Origin: Aquatica leii
Taxonomy: Eukaryota > Arthropoda > Insecta > Coleoptera > Lampyridae
DNA: 64,000 nucleotides
Assembly (NCBI GenBank): GCA_035610365.1
Contig: CM069437.1
Coordinates: 54,150,093-54,214,092 of the forward strand
Reading direction: 5' to 3'
Positions 1-11,820 of this stretch are shown here, piece by piece. The position numbers and the translations under genes are program-made. The stretch's first letter is position 1. Every line of letters begins with the position of its first letter. The notes under the pieces were generated by a model. It was not told the origin of the DNA. It saw nothing but the letters and a program-made list of their open reading frames with translations, and did no database searches.

Positions 1-191
1 TAAAATCCATAGACAAGTAAATTAATTTAAGACAAAACTACGAATTACGAAATAGAGAACGCAACTGGAAGAAACCGACATGCCTGAAAACAAAGCAATA
101 ACTTTAAACCATAACATGAAAATATTACTACAGGTAGTTGGAAAGAAAAGTTGATGAGACAAATGTAAACATAAATTAACAATTAGAAAAA

Positions 192-557
192 ATGAAGAAA
201 TTAGAAGAGATTATAAATTACCAGGCAATGAAGATCGAGAAATTAGAAAATGAGCTAAGGAAAAAAAATTTAATAATCTTTGGAATACCTGAAAGCAAAG
301 AGGAAGACTTAGACACCCTGAAAGAGAAGGTCCTAGAAATAATAAAGAAGAAAGTGGAGATTCAACTGAGAGAAAATGTAATAGATTTTATCAACAGACT
401 GAGGGAGAAAAAAGAAAATAAAAACGCACCAGTAAAGATGGGGATTACAACAATACTAAAAAAATGGAAAATTACGAGGAACACAGAAAAATTGGCAGGA
501 ACAAAAATAGGAATGAGTGATGACCTAGACAAGAAGACAAGAAAAGAGAAGAAATAA
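192..557 (+). pseudogene. LINE ORF1-like fragment (coiled coil)
   Basis: An open frame of 121 residues starts at an ATG. Residues 1-25 are heptad-like and highly charged, suggesting a coiled coil. Then comes LIIFGIPE, and near residues 103-112 LAGTKIGMSDDL. Together these recall the RNA-binding ORF1 proteins of insect LINEs, in which a short coiled coil is followed by an RRM-like domain ending in an 'L-K-G-T-x-I-x-I-x-x-D-L' block. The protein is short for the family, so the C-terminal zinc-knuckle part is either missing or in another frame. Its position just upstream of endonuclease and reverse transcriptase sequence supports the call. Confidence 0.6.
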
Positions 558-1129
558 TTAATCTCTCACATGATGAATGCTAGAAAAAAAGAGCTAAGAA
601 CAGTAAAATAAACTAATAATAAATGAAGAAGAGTGAGGCATCGAAGACATTACAGAAGATGAAAAGAAAAATCCGGAAGTAATAACACGTAACTATATAG
701 AAGAGCAGAAGAAAAGAACCAGATTCACAGATCAGGAAGAACCAAGCCTTGCCCGGAAGGCAATCCCAAAAAAGAAAAATTGGACACAGATCATACTAAC
801 ACGGAAAGAAGATTTAAACAAAACACTTAAGAACATCACAAATCAAAACCAACAAATTCCAAAAAACTAAAAAAAAAATGAAAACCAGTTGGACGTAAAA
901 AAGACGACGACAACAGGCAAGAGAAAAGGGCAAATGAAAAAAATAACGACGAAAACAGAAAAACAAGAAAAAAGCAAAGGAAATAAAGTAGAAACAGAGA
1001 AAATAGGATTAGCAACACGAAATATAAATAGAATCAAAGAGAAAGAGATAGAGATTACAGAAGAAATGGATAATAACAAAATATAAATAATGGGACTGAG
1101 CAAAACAAAGAGGAAAAGAAAAGGAAACG

Positions 1130-1902
1130 CAAGATTAACAAATAAACATTTTACAAGTATACGGGCCGATAGAAGGTACACCAAAAGAGGAAGTCGAAGA
1201 ATTCTACAACAATTTACAAGAAGAACTGGATGAAGCAAAAGAGGAAACAGAACCATCCATAATAATAAACTACTGGAATGCATGAGTAGGGAACGACCAT
1301 AATAGAGGTATGGAATGTATGGAGAAATATGGAGAACAAACAGTAAACCGTAACGGGAAGAAATTGATCAATTTCTGTCAAAGAAATGATATGTTAATAG
1401 AAAACACACTACGGAAACAAGAAATGGAAGATAAGTACACCTTCGTGTCAAAAGAACGTAACGTAAAAAGCTTGATAAATTATATAGTATTCACACAAAC
1501 ACTAAGAGAAACAATACAAAATATAGAGACAAGAGAAGAAGCGGAAATAGGTTCAAACCATAGACTAGTAGTAGCAAAAATAGAAAAAACAGTAAATAAG
1601 AGTAAAGAAATAACATACAGCAGAAAAAAAGCTTGATAAATTATATAGTATTCACACAAACACTAAGAGAAACAATACAAAATATAGAGACAAGAAAAGA
1701 AGCGGAAATAGGTTCAAACCATAGACTAGTAGTAGCAAAAATAAAAAAAACAGTAAATAAGAGTGAAGAAATAACATACAGCAGAATAGACCTATACAAA
1801 CTAAAAAAACCGGAAAGATTGAAAGAGTACCAAGAAAAGACAAATAAGCAATTTTGTAAATTATTACAGAAACCAAAGAAAGAAAACCTGAAACAAAATT
1901 AG
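1130..1902 (+). pseudogene. LINE endonuclease domain, frameshifted
   Basis: Conceptual translation gives IYGPIEGTPKEEVEEFYNNL, then INYWNA followed by a stop and VGNDHNRG. This corresponds to the '(L)MGDWNAKVG' catalytic block of APE-type LINE endonucleases. Further on, NGKKLINFCQRNDM and GSNHRLVVAKI match the conserved 'F-C-x-x-N-x-L' and 'SDHRLV' blocks, with Asp changed to Asn before the catalytic His. Frame is lost at a stop near 1285 and again at a 161-bp tandem duplication at 1465-1786, which repeats the last endonuclease block in a different frame. The upstream part of the domain is broken. Confidence 0.8.
1465..1786 (+). repeat. 161-bp tandem duplication inside the LINE
   Basis: Positions 1465-1625 and 1626-1786 are the same sequence at an offset of 161 bp, with about three differences (G/A near 1534/1695, G/A near 1582/1743, A/G near 1604/1765). 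The repeat begins at AAAAAGCTTGATAAATT and ends at ACATACAGCAGAA. Because 161 is not a multiple of three, the duplication shifts the reading frame. Confidence 0.95.
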
Positions 1903-2359
1903 AAAAATTTAAAGAAATTACTCTAAAAGTAGCGGAGGAGGTATGTAAAAGAAGAAACACCAATAAACTCTAAACAGAACAAGATGGTGGATTGAAGGGT
2001 TAAAAGGAATAGTGAAAGAAAAGAAACAGGCTTGGAAGAAATATATCCGGACCAAGAAAATATAGAAAAATATAAAAAAAGGATCAAAGTAAAACAAGAA
2101 ATAAAAAAAGCGAAAAAGGAAAGCTTGAAAGAGTTTGGACAAGAAATAAATGACAAACACAAGACAAACACAAGAAAGTTTTGGACAATAATGAAAATAT
2201 TGAGAAGGACTAAAAGCAATGAAATATAAGCAATAAAAAATAATTAGCAGGAACTCAAAATGAAAATAATTGAAATATTAAAAGTCTGGAAAAAGGTCTA
2301 CTCAGAGAAATTTAGAGGAGAATTAAATGTAGAAAATAAAGATAAATAAGACACGGTAG

Positions 2360-3500
2360 AAGTACCAGAGATAACAAAGGAAGAAGTACAAGAAGCAATA
2401 AAACGAATTAAAACAGGCAAAGCGAGTGGAGAAGACAAAATAGCACCAGAAATGCTTACATATCTAGGGGTAGATGGAACAGAATGGGTACATACAATAT
2501 TAAAAAAGGTGTGGAAATCGAAAAAGATCCCTAAAGACTGGGAAATAAATCTAATAATTTCTATACATAAAAAGATAATACAACAAACTGTGAAAATTAC
2601 AGAGCGATATACCTAGCCCAAACTACACTAAAACTATAAACGAGAATACTGGAAAAAAGACTGAGAAAGTACGTAGATCTCAAACTTGAAGAAGAACAAA
2701 TGGCATTCAGAACAGGAAGACAGACAAGTGACAACATTTATATACTAAAAACGCTAATAGAAAGAGCAATAGAAGAGGATAAAGAGCTATACCTAATATT
2801 CATTGATTTGAAAGCAGCGTTCGACACTGTACACAGACAAACAATATGGAATACCTTGAAAGAACTAGAAGTGGCGACACAACTTATCCAAATAATTAAA
2901 AGCACGTTCAAAACAGTAAGGGGAAAAGTACAAATCGCAAGACAGCGATCAGAACAATTTAAGATGAGAAAAGGAATAAAGCAAGGGGACAGCCTAAGCC
3001 CACTTTTATATTTGATAATAATTTACAGAATAGCAAAACCAAGAAAAAAGAATACTTAAAAACAACAGTAGGATACAACAAGCTAGAACGTATATCAATA
3101 AATAGTCTATTATATGCAAATGATGTAGTTCTAATAGCGGACTGGCAAAAGAAACTACTGGAATTATTAAATATCTAGGTAAAAGAAATAGATGAAATGA
3201 AAACGGAAGTAAACAACAAAAAAAAATTGCTGATAATAAATAAAAATCAAACAGAGAACATACAGAAAGAAATAAAATGCAAGAACACTTTTCTAGAAAA
3301 AACAACAACTTTCAACTATTTAGGCACAATACTAACATATGATGGAAAAATAGACGCAGAAATAACAAATCGATCTAATAAATCAACAAAACTATATTAC
3401 GTACTCAACTATATGCTAGGACATAAAGAAATAGATAAAGAAACGAAAAAGAAAATACACAATACAATAAATAATAATTCGAACATAACATAAGCAGCGG
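2360..3500 (+). pseudogene. LINE reverse transcriptase domain
   Basis: Successive reverse-transcriptase blocks are readable. KTGKASGEDKIAPEM lies near 2415-2460 (finger region). EEEQMAFRTGRQTSDNIYIL lies at 2688-2750, and LYLIFIDLKAAFDTV near 2790-2835 contains the first catalytic Asp in the 'F-x-D-L-x-x-A-F-D' motif. GIKQGDSLSPLL lies near 2970-3008. NSLLYANDVVLIAD lies near 3100-3144, where YAND replaces the expected YADD: a GAT to AAT change at a catalytic Asp. FNYLGTILTYDGKIDAEI near 3310-3365 is the usual post-RT block. Frameshifts occur around 2580 and 3010-3060. The enzyme is dead. Confidence 0.88.
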
Positions 3501-3654
3501 AAAATTGGACATGGTGAAAATACATGAAAGTAAAATAAATGCAATGGAGATGAAACACCTTAAGAAAATAGCAGAGAAAACAAAATGGGACCGCGTTAGG
3601 AATTAAACCATAAGGAAAGATATAAAACAAACACCAATATTAGAAAGAATTAAA

Positions 3655-3838
3655 AAAAAAACGTATGAATAACGATTGGCTGATGAAAAGAATAATGAAA
3701 GGAAGGAAACGAAGAAACAGAAAAAGAGGAATACCAAGAAGAGAATGGCTAGACCAGATAGAAGAACATGTAAAAAAGGGAAAACAAAGGAAGAGATGGA
3801 AACTTTAGCAAGAGATAGAAAAGCATGGAAGAAATGAG
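3655..3838 (+). pseudogene. LINE C-terminal tail
   Basis: The reading NDWLMKRIMKGRKRRNRKRG followed by PRREWLDQIEEHV and LARDRKAWKK, then a stop at about 3836-3838, matches the 'G-R-P-x-x-R-W-x-D-x-x-E-E-D-L ... A-x-D-R-x-x-W' tail that ends many insect LINE polyproteins. It fixes the 3' end of the element's coding region. It is in a different frame from the RT fragments. Confidence 0.75.
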
Positions 3839-3910
3839 CTAAAGAGAACCGTGACATACAATCGCCTGAAAAGGCAAAATGAAATGAAAAGAAGAAGACG
3901 AAGGTAAAAA

Positions 3911-5580
3911 GATTTCAAAACAATTTCTAAATTGTTTTCTTTGAAACTGTATTGCGTTAGGTTTAAAATTAGTTGTAATTCGTAAATAGATAAGAAATAG
4001 AACCTGTTGTATCAATTCCTTGTCTTGCAACGACACCCCGACTTAATTTTTTTGTGTCTTATATGTGATAGTGAGTACCACGAAAACCTTTTAATAAAAG
4101 TAGTTTTATCTGGTTTTCCTAAAGTAAATTCTTGAATCACATGTAGGAAACTATCTCGTACGTAGCTCCGTTCCCACGAGATGGCGTTTAGCCACAGATT
4201 TATTAAATTCTTGAACTTGATTATTACTCAAATTTTGCTGAAAGTGAACCTGCGACAGCAAATATTTGAGTATTTAAATTTTACAATTTGAAAACTTAAT
4301 AGTAAGGATAGAGATTTATTTTAAAGCAAATAACATCAATACGTCTATTAGCAACGTTTGATGACAGAGCCATATCAGACTATAAGTTACTATGTATAAA
4401 AAATAACTTTAAATAATCTATAACGGCGGTAAAAGTTGTAAATTGATATACATAAATACGCGACGGCAGCAGCAAACAATTCAAGGAACACAAACATTCT
4501 TCTGTATTACAAACCTAGTTGTAATAATATCAATATTTACCAATAGCGTAGTTATTAAAACTAACAAGAATTTGACAACAAAAACGACGACGACACTCAT
4601 CAACATTTCCAAATTTATTTAACTACAAGACAATAATAATGCTTTCAATCCCACATATTACCAGTAACAGGAAGTATGACAAAAGTACATCATGAAATCA
4701 AGCTAAAACTTTCAGAAAATAGAAAACAAGGATTAAGAAATAACCATCACAAACAGTACGTTACAAAAATCTAACGTCGTAGTATTAGAAGCAAACGACG
4801 CAACAATCATTAGGTTACCTTGACTCAAAATTAAAGTAGGTAACTTCAGTTTACGCTAGAGTAAACCTAAAAACCCATTTGCTATAGAAATTTTACAGAT
4901 ATGTTATGTATGTATGTTGTGCACAATTGAAGAATTTTTATTTCCAAAAACAATCACTAGTGTTGAAAAAAAAAACAAAATTATTACGACTTTATCATGA
5001 ATCCCCAACTATCAGAGAACATTTTGGAAGCAATAGAATATTAAAAAAACACAGAAGAAAAAATATGACAAAAGAAAGATAGATAATTTCAAAACAGAAC
5101 ATTACCGGTATTAACATATTTTACAAACAGTGCAAATGAATCAACTTTCAGCATTTTAAGTGGGAAACAATAAGTGAAATCTGAAACTGAAAACAAAGTA
5201 AAGTGACGATGTTAATCACATAATAATTTTATTAATTCTTTTTTTGAGAAAATTACAGTTTTATGTTATCACTATTAATTAATAATCCACTAACACAATT
5301 ATATTATGTAAGTGTATCTTTGCTAAATATTATGTTTTGTTTACTAACCTACCTTAACGTGACGCTCCGGTAATTTTTTTCTGATATAAGGTATTAATGT
5401 TTTAATGTACAATCGTCATGTTTATGTTTAATTGTTTTTGCTGAACTTGAACTTAAAAGTATGTGATTTATTTTCCAAAAAAGGTTGATGTAAAAAGAAG
5501 AAAAAGCATTGGAAAATGTGATTACATTCGACCTAGTAAGAAATGATTATTAAACATAGATGCAATCACGGTTGAACGAA
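3911..5580. other. Noncoding AT-rich interval with two repeat fragments
   Basis: No coding frame is convincing here. Two segments recur elsewhere. CACATGTAGGAAACT and CTCGTACGTAGCTCCGTT (4138-4172) match pieces at 49908-49922 and 50078-50095. The stretch about 4345-4450 matches 15440-15550. The rest shows nothing I can identify. Confidence 0.6.
4345..4450 (+). repeat. Interspersed repeat, copy 1 (mate at 15440-15550)
   Basis: Both copies contain CAACGTTTGATG, then CTATAAGTTACTATGTATAA or TATAAGTTACTATGTATAAA, then CTATAACGGCGG. The second copy abuts a BEL/Pao integrase remnant, so the repeat may be part of, or a target for, that element. Identity looks like roughly 75-80% by eye. Confidence 0.7.
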
Positions 5581-5589
5581 CAGTTTTGA

Positions 5590-5815
5590 TCAATAGCGAT
5601 GAGTTAGCAACGTTGGCAATTCCATTATATATATAAATAGAATAAGTGAGTCAGTTAAGATACAGTAGTTTTGATACAGTTTTTAAGTCACAGTTTAACG
5701 ACAGTTTTGAATGGCAGTTTTAATAATGAGTTGTCAGTTAATGTAATTATAATTATAAAAAATACAAAGCAATGCAAATAAAGTGGTTTGGAAGTCAACC
5801 CTACAGCATTGTAAC
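5590..5815 (+). promoter_or_regulatory. LTR-like promoter fragment (TATA, Inr, polyA signal)
   Basis: TATATATAAATAG near 5628-5640 is followed about 24 bp later by AGTCAGTTA, which fits the arthropod initiator consensus TCAGT. Next come several CAGTTTT units at 14-17 bp spacing, and AATAAA at 5778-5783. A TATA, an Inr and a polyadenylation signal within 160 bp are typical of an LTR of an insect retrotransposon. No matching second LTR or pol gene is adjacent, so this may be a solo or broken LTR. The identification is inference. Confidence 0.4.
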
Positions 5816-8800
5816 ATTGACGAACGTTACAAGACAAATTTCATTATCTTGATATTGATCTAAGAATAAAACAATAAAATCTAGTTTATTCCAATTACTA
5901 TAAGAGAAAGGCGTCACTGATTCTATATCCAATGATTTTAATGCACAATTATTAGTGGTTTCTATTTTTGACTTTTGTTTGGTACTGATTTTTTCTTTTC
6001 CTTTTTGGGAAAAGTTTAAGACATCTTTTAGTAAAGTTTTGTAAATCAAGGGTATCTTAAATTGACATCATATAACAAGTTTTTTTTTCCGTTAATTAAA
6101 GATGTTAAAAGGGATAGAAGAAGCACAGAAAACATAGCTTATATAATTTTTAGTTTTAACTAGAAAACTATCACAAAACTTTGATAAAACTAAACTAAAT
6201 AATTACTAGATTTTAACCCAGTTTTATGTTCAGAGTTATACAGCTTCTAAAATTATGACACGATTCCAGCTACGTTGCCACATCCTTTCAAACGTAAAAA
6301 TTGCAAAGTGGAGATTTCATCTTTGGAAATGTGCATTCACAGTTTAAAATTGAATTTTTCTCAACAGTTTGTCGCGTCGCGATTTCTTGTCATGCCTTTT
6401 TATTAAATACTTTTTTTACAGATTCTACAATTTTTTCTCTTATTAATATTAAACAAATGCGCTACTGACTATAAAAAAACATTAAAAAGATGAACTTTAC
6501 TTTAACATGAACTCTTTCTCTAGTCTTAACAAATTTATAACGCTAATAATCTTTACAATTGATTGACTGTTGACACATTTTCAACATTCAAGATTTACTC
6601 AAATTTTATTTTACCTACTTTTGTCCTATGTTGATAACTTTACAGTGAAATCGTTTATGATTTAAACTAGTAATGACTGATAGTTTTTATTATAAACCTT
6701 TATAAATCAGGTTTATTAAATTATTTAGTTTACGCATTTTAAAATTTGAACATAAATTATCGGTGTAGTAGAACGTGTGTATTTCGGTCGAGTTGCTTTT
6801 GGTGACCACCGCGTTTTTTTTTGCGGCTAAGGGTAATTTTGTCGGTGTCGTAATATTACACCAGCATTGAAACTACCACAATTTTTGAATTGAAATGATT
6901 TGTTTAATAACTAAAAATGACCAATAAACTATTACACTAAAACGGTGCAAGACAGAAGAAAGTTGCACAGAAACCTTTTTCTAGAGAACAAAATTTACTA
7001 TAAAAAAGTCGGCGGAAGGGTACAATTACGTTTAGCAGTTTAGAAGAAACAAGTGTGCAAAGTTGCATGAAAATTACATTAAAATTCTGTAACTCTTATT
7101 AGGTATAATTATACACTCCCGGGGACTTTTTTTTAGTAAATTTTGTGCTCAATAAATTGTTGATATGCAATTTTCATCTATATTGTACCGTTTTTGCAGC
7201 GTACAAGGCAAAAGCTCGCAGCAGATCTAATTCTGCATGTACTATAATCATTTTTCATCCCTGCTAAGTGAAATTAAGACTTATTATATTTTTAAAACAT
7301 AAAACGAATAATAAAAAATATCTTGTATAATAATAATAAACACTGCATCCAAAAAATACAAAAAATGAGGTGAAATTTTGCATTACCGCAAGTTCCAGAT
7401 TTGTTTCATCTGAGCGTTTCAGCGTTTCGTTACACGAGCCTTCGAATTAAGCTCCCTATAAGTGTTTTCAACACTAAAACAAAACAAACATTTTAAGTTT
7501 CAGCATAGAATAACTTCGGCTGTTTATCGACAAGAAAAAATGAGGAGAAATTTTAACGGACACTGCTAAATGTTTCCAATCAGATAAAGCAAACTGCAAG
7601 TTGAAATATCGCCGTTTGCTTACCGCTCTCTTGGTCACATTTTGTATTGCTTTGTAAACGACGCCGTCTGCTAAAAATGAAATAATTCAAAATATTAGCT
7701 TAGAATAACGCTGCTTGTTATTTATAAAAACTCGGTTTATTAACGCCCCCACTAGGAGGTGGCATGCGCATTTACTAAAGTAGGATAATTTGTTTAAAAA
7801 CATTAAAACTTTGGAATATTTTTTTAATCATTTTCACGCGAGCTCTTGAACTGTAAGGCTGAGCTTCAACACTACAATCTAAATTAACCGAATTAACGAC
7901 AATTTATGTATATGTATTTAATATAAAAATAAAGATCAATTATAATCATATGTATTACTACTTTTATTTTCTTTTTATATTATGAGATATTTAAGGCGTA
8001 ATAATCTTTTTTAAAATAATATTTTTGTCTGACAGGGCAAAGTTATAGCAATAAGACAGATATAGTCATTACTACGAAAATTAATCTTTCGGTTATCACC
8101 GCGCGGATTTAGAAAACACGTTGCATAATTTGAAGAAAAAGAGAAAACTTGGAGTATAACAACGTTAACTTTTTTTTTTATTGTGTTATGAATAAATCAC
8201 TTAATTGATTTAATCGCTGATTGACATTAATTGACATAAACCGCAATTTCCATTTCAAAATTTTAGTTCTATCAGGTATACAAAACTTACAAACAAAACA
8301 TACTAAAGTTCAACTTTAAACTACCATATGTGTATCAACCAAATTTATTATTTTTTGTTTAATTATAACAACTATTTTTTAACAAATAGTAATTTTGCAG
8401 GTTATCATGTGTATTAAAAGCAGTACCTTGCCAATACTAAATTTAGTAAATTTTAGTTTTTAACAAGCAACTACATTTTGAAGTAATTGATTTGATTAGC
8501 GAGTTTTTACTTAATTCAAATGCGTACGAGTATGACGGAAGGACATTCTTTCCTGAAACGACTATAGCGTAATAATGCTCATAACCTGGTTGGACCAGTT
8601 TTAACCGAATATGTAAAAGCAAATGCAAATGATATTTTTCTAAAAACTTTTTTTTAAACGTGTATAATATTAATCTTTATATTATTTTCCTATCCATTCT
8701 GCCAATTTCTTAGAAATTTGATATTAAGGTATAGCATTTTAGATAAAAAGTTTATTTACTAACAAATATTTAAAAAATTTTTATTGTTCTTGCGTAAACA

Positions 8801-9560
8801 AAACTATTTTTATCAAGAAATCTGACAAAAAAACAATATCAAGGTTTTTTGTATAACATAATAATTTTAATTTGTTTAACGTTTATAAAATTTAAGAGCA
8901 TATATTTTTTACTAAGTAAATAAGTAATTATTAAAAAAATTACGACTAATTTTATAAAAAAAAAGAATTAGTATAACTCAAAAGATATTTGTATGTGAAA
9001 AACAAAAAATAATTATAAAAAATTTACATAAAAAACTTTACAACTACAAATTTTTAAATTATTTTAAATAATATGCGAAATATAATAACTAACTGTATTC
9101 TAAAAGCACAAAGATTTGTTTGATACTAATAATTTTTTTTTGGAACTTATCAGCACGGAAATTTTGATGCCGTTTTTACAATTACAATAAACAAATTGCA
9201 ATTTAGATGTTATGTAAGCGTCATCTTGTAGTATTTCATGCTACGTGTTTTAAGACTCATCAACACTAGAATACAATTCATGATCTTACACCTTCTTAGT
9301 TTTTTATATGTGAACATTGTAATACAATAAATTGTTATTTAAATACTAGTATTTCTAATACAAACATTTTGTTACTGTAAATTTGGTTTAAATATAAAAA
9401 ATGTTTCAATAAAAAAAAAATGATTAAAAAATCAAATGTATTATAGCATTGCAACTTTGTTACTTAAGAAAATGATACTGTGGGCAAAATCCAGAAGCAT
9501 TTATCTTATGTTATTTATTATAACGTAAGTACAAAGGGTTTATGATGCAGTTTTATTCAG
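5816..9560. other. Noncoding AT-rich interval
   Basis: No gene is supported. Short open frames at 5801-6049 and 8443-8628 (both - strand) show no recognisable motif. The segment 8758-8860 resembles the upstream flank of the two secreted-protein genes (AACAAATATTTAAAAAATTT, then CTGACAAAAAAACAATATCA and AAGG). Confidence 0.5.
8758..8860 (+). repeat. Diverged copy of the secreted-gene upstream module
   Basis: AACAAATATT..ATTGTTCTTG.GTAAAC followed by TCTGACAAAAAAACAATATC and AAGGTTTTT parallels 18709-18790 and 44375-44460. No signal-peptide or cysteine-rich exon follows, so if this marks a former gene copy, the exons are gone. Low complexity makes the match uncertain. Confidence 0.4.
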
Positions 9561-10137
9561 TACCAGCCACGCTTGCGCCTAGCACTTTTGCCGCCCTTGT
9601 GCAAATTTAAAATAACGCCCCAAATTTGTATTACGTTCATATGTGAGTACAGATACGGGTTAAGTTAGGTATTATTATCCACTATAGAAAAATAATTTTA
9701 AAAAGTATTTTCATAAATTTATTTTCATTTTTATATTTTACAAGTATTTTTTCATTGAGGTACATAACATAATTATAAACTTATAGAAAACAGAAATATA
9801 TTGTAATAGTATTACAACTCAAAATGTTTCTATTTTAGTTTCAGATGTAATATATGATACAAAAACACAAAAAAAAAATATTTAAATCATTAAAAATACT
9901 CGTTTATATATCACAAGACGAAACTGATCGACAAATAAAAACAAGAAATTATATTATTTTAATGATGCAACATGTTACCTTTTAAAGGTTAATATCCAGA
10001 TATTAGGTATTGTTATTAATATTTTAGCTAAGTGAATTGAGCTTTCTGTGCTTTAATTTTTGCAAATTGTTTAATTAAATCTTTGGTGTCTAATTCTTTT
10101 AGGTGGCCCGTTTCCATTATAATTATAGCAAGATTAC

Positions 10138-11820
10138 TTAGTCGGTTTTCCCCATGACCGATCTTAAATAATTTTTTATTATTTTGAGTTTTGAAAAAAA
10201 TCGTTCAGCGTTAGCAATAGAAACCGGCATTCCTAATAAAATACGAAGTATTATGCTCGTATTAGGAAAAGAATCCACTAAGTTGTTAATTCTTATATAA
10301 TTTAAAGTTTCTTCTGGAGACGTAATAACTTTTTCATCAAAATTTTGTAAATATTGCAATTCTTTAACAAGTTCCACGGCAGTTATGTCTCGTTCATTGC
10401 GAGTTTTGTCGTTTAATAAATTTTCAACTTTTTGTTAATAATTCTAATTGTTTCTTTTCAGAATAATTTTTAAATTAATCAATATTCTATACAAACGCGA
10501 AATTATTAGAGTAAGAAGAAAGTAATTGGAATCTCTCATCCACTGATGTTATGATTACATCTAGAGCTTTAAAAAAACAATCAACTTTAATCTTAAAAGT
10601 TTCGTCGTGGATCGGTTCATCGTCACATTTATAATCAAATTTTTTTTAAATTTTTCGCGGTCTTAGATTTTTTTGTTTTTTGAATTTAGGTTCTATGTCT
10701 AAGCTGAATGCTATTTCTTTAGCATCAATCAATAGATCATTAAAAGCTTTATCGAAGCAATAAGCTTTAAAAAAATTTTTCAAATTATTTAAATGATTAA
10801 CATGATGATGATAACACTGAGCAACATCAAAGTTCGATTTTTGAATAATTTTACTTACAATGTTAATTTTACTTAAAATACTATACCACAATATAAGAAT
10901 GCAAATGAACTCAAAATTTTGTAATTTTCTGGCCAACGATGCAGCCAAATTTTTTACGTTATTTTCAACGTCTCCTTCGCTTATTTCAAACAGAGCATCA
11001 TAAACCTCCCCAAGTTGATACCTAAAAAGAGTTATTGCATATATTCTACTAGACCATCAAGTATTCGATAAAGATTTTAAAGTTAAATTTGTTACATTAG
11101 ATAAATTAGATTTCAGAATTGACCAGCGTTTAGTAGAAGCTGAAAAAAATACAAACAGTTCTTGAACTAAAGAAAAAAAATTGATGCTCAAAGTTTTTGA
11201 TTTTGCGGCATTGTTGACGACTAAATTTAGGGTATGATTGCAACAAGGAACAAAGAAAGCTCGCGGATTGAAATCCAAATTTTTTTTGTGAACTATTATG
11301 CCTACCACGCATATTTGCCACATTGTCGTAACCCTGATTCCGCAAATCGTTGATATTTAAGCCTTCTTTCTCTAACGCCGACAAAAGAAATTTTGTCAAA
11401 CCTTCGCTTTACACATCATCTATAGGACAAAATAACAAACAATGTTCTTCTATACTAATTCCCGTGCTCTTTAAATTAACAAATCTTATACAAACTGAAA
11501 TTTGTTCTTGGTGACTAGAGTCAGGAGTGCAGTCTAATAATATGGAATAATGTTTTGCATTTTTTGTTAGTTCTAAAATTTTGAATTTGATATTTCCACC
11601 GATCAAATTGATTACTTCATTTTGTATTTTATCACCGATATAGTTTTTGTGATCTTTTATTTGAGAGCGTTTTCTACGTTCTGACATAATCGCGTCGAAT
11701 TTGGAAATAATTTCTAAATATTTTTAAAAAGTTACTATTGTTTTTCAAACAACTTATTACTACTTCCACAAAAAGCTAAATTTTGCTGACCTAAAAACTG
11801 AATTACGTAGAAATTTTTTT
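10138..11820 (-). pseudogene. hAT transposase (ZMYM1-like), C-terminal two-thirds
   Basis: Reading 11820 down to 10138, the fragments follow family order. FLGQQNLAFCGSSNKLFE comes first. Then HYSILLDCTPDSSHQEQISV gives the first catalytic Asp region, GYDNVANMRGRH follows, and AFFVPCCNHTLNLVVNNAAK is the conserved 'CxxH' block. FFSASTKRWSILKSNLS comes next, then a helical region at 10948-10646. The dimerisation region reads PVSIANAERFFSKLKIIKNY. At least three frame breaks occur (near 11700, 11320 and 10980). The dimerisation motif and W/H blocks are well preserved, but the gene is clearly broken. Confidence 0.85.

Larger units (their letters stand above)
140..3910 (+). mobile_element. Decayed LINE with APE-type endonuclease
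   Basis: The span reads, in scattered frames, as a complete non-LTR retrotransposon: a coiled-coil ORF1, an apurinic-type endonuclease, a reverse transcriptase, and a basic C-terminal tail rich in RR and W residues. The + strand is strikingly purine-rich (A-rich codons), unlike the neighbouring noncoding DNA. Many frame breaks and stops make it inactive. The endonuclease and tail resemble RTE-like or craniofacial-development-protein-2-like insect elements, but the clade is my inference. The 3' end fades into GAAATGAAAAGAAGAAG near 3880-3900, which may be the simple-repeat tail. I could not identify a target-site duplication. Confidence 0.85.

Noticed and set aside
836..1283. Overlapping - strand frames rich in Phe, Leu and Ser
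   Set aside because: They are the antisense of the purine-rich LINE coding strand; composition alone explains them.
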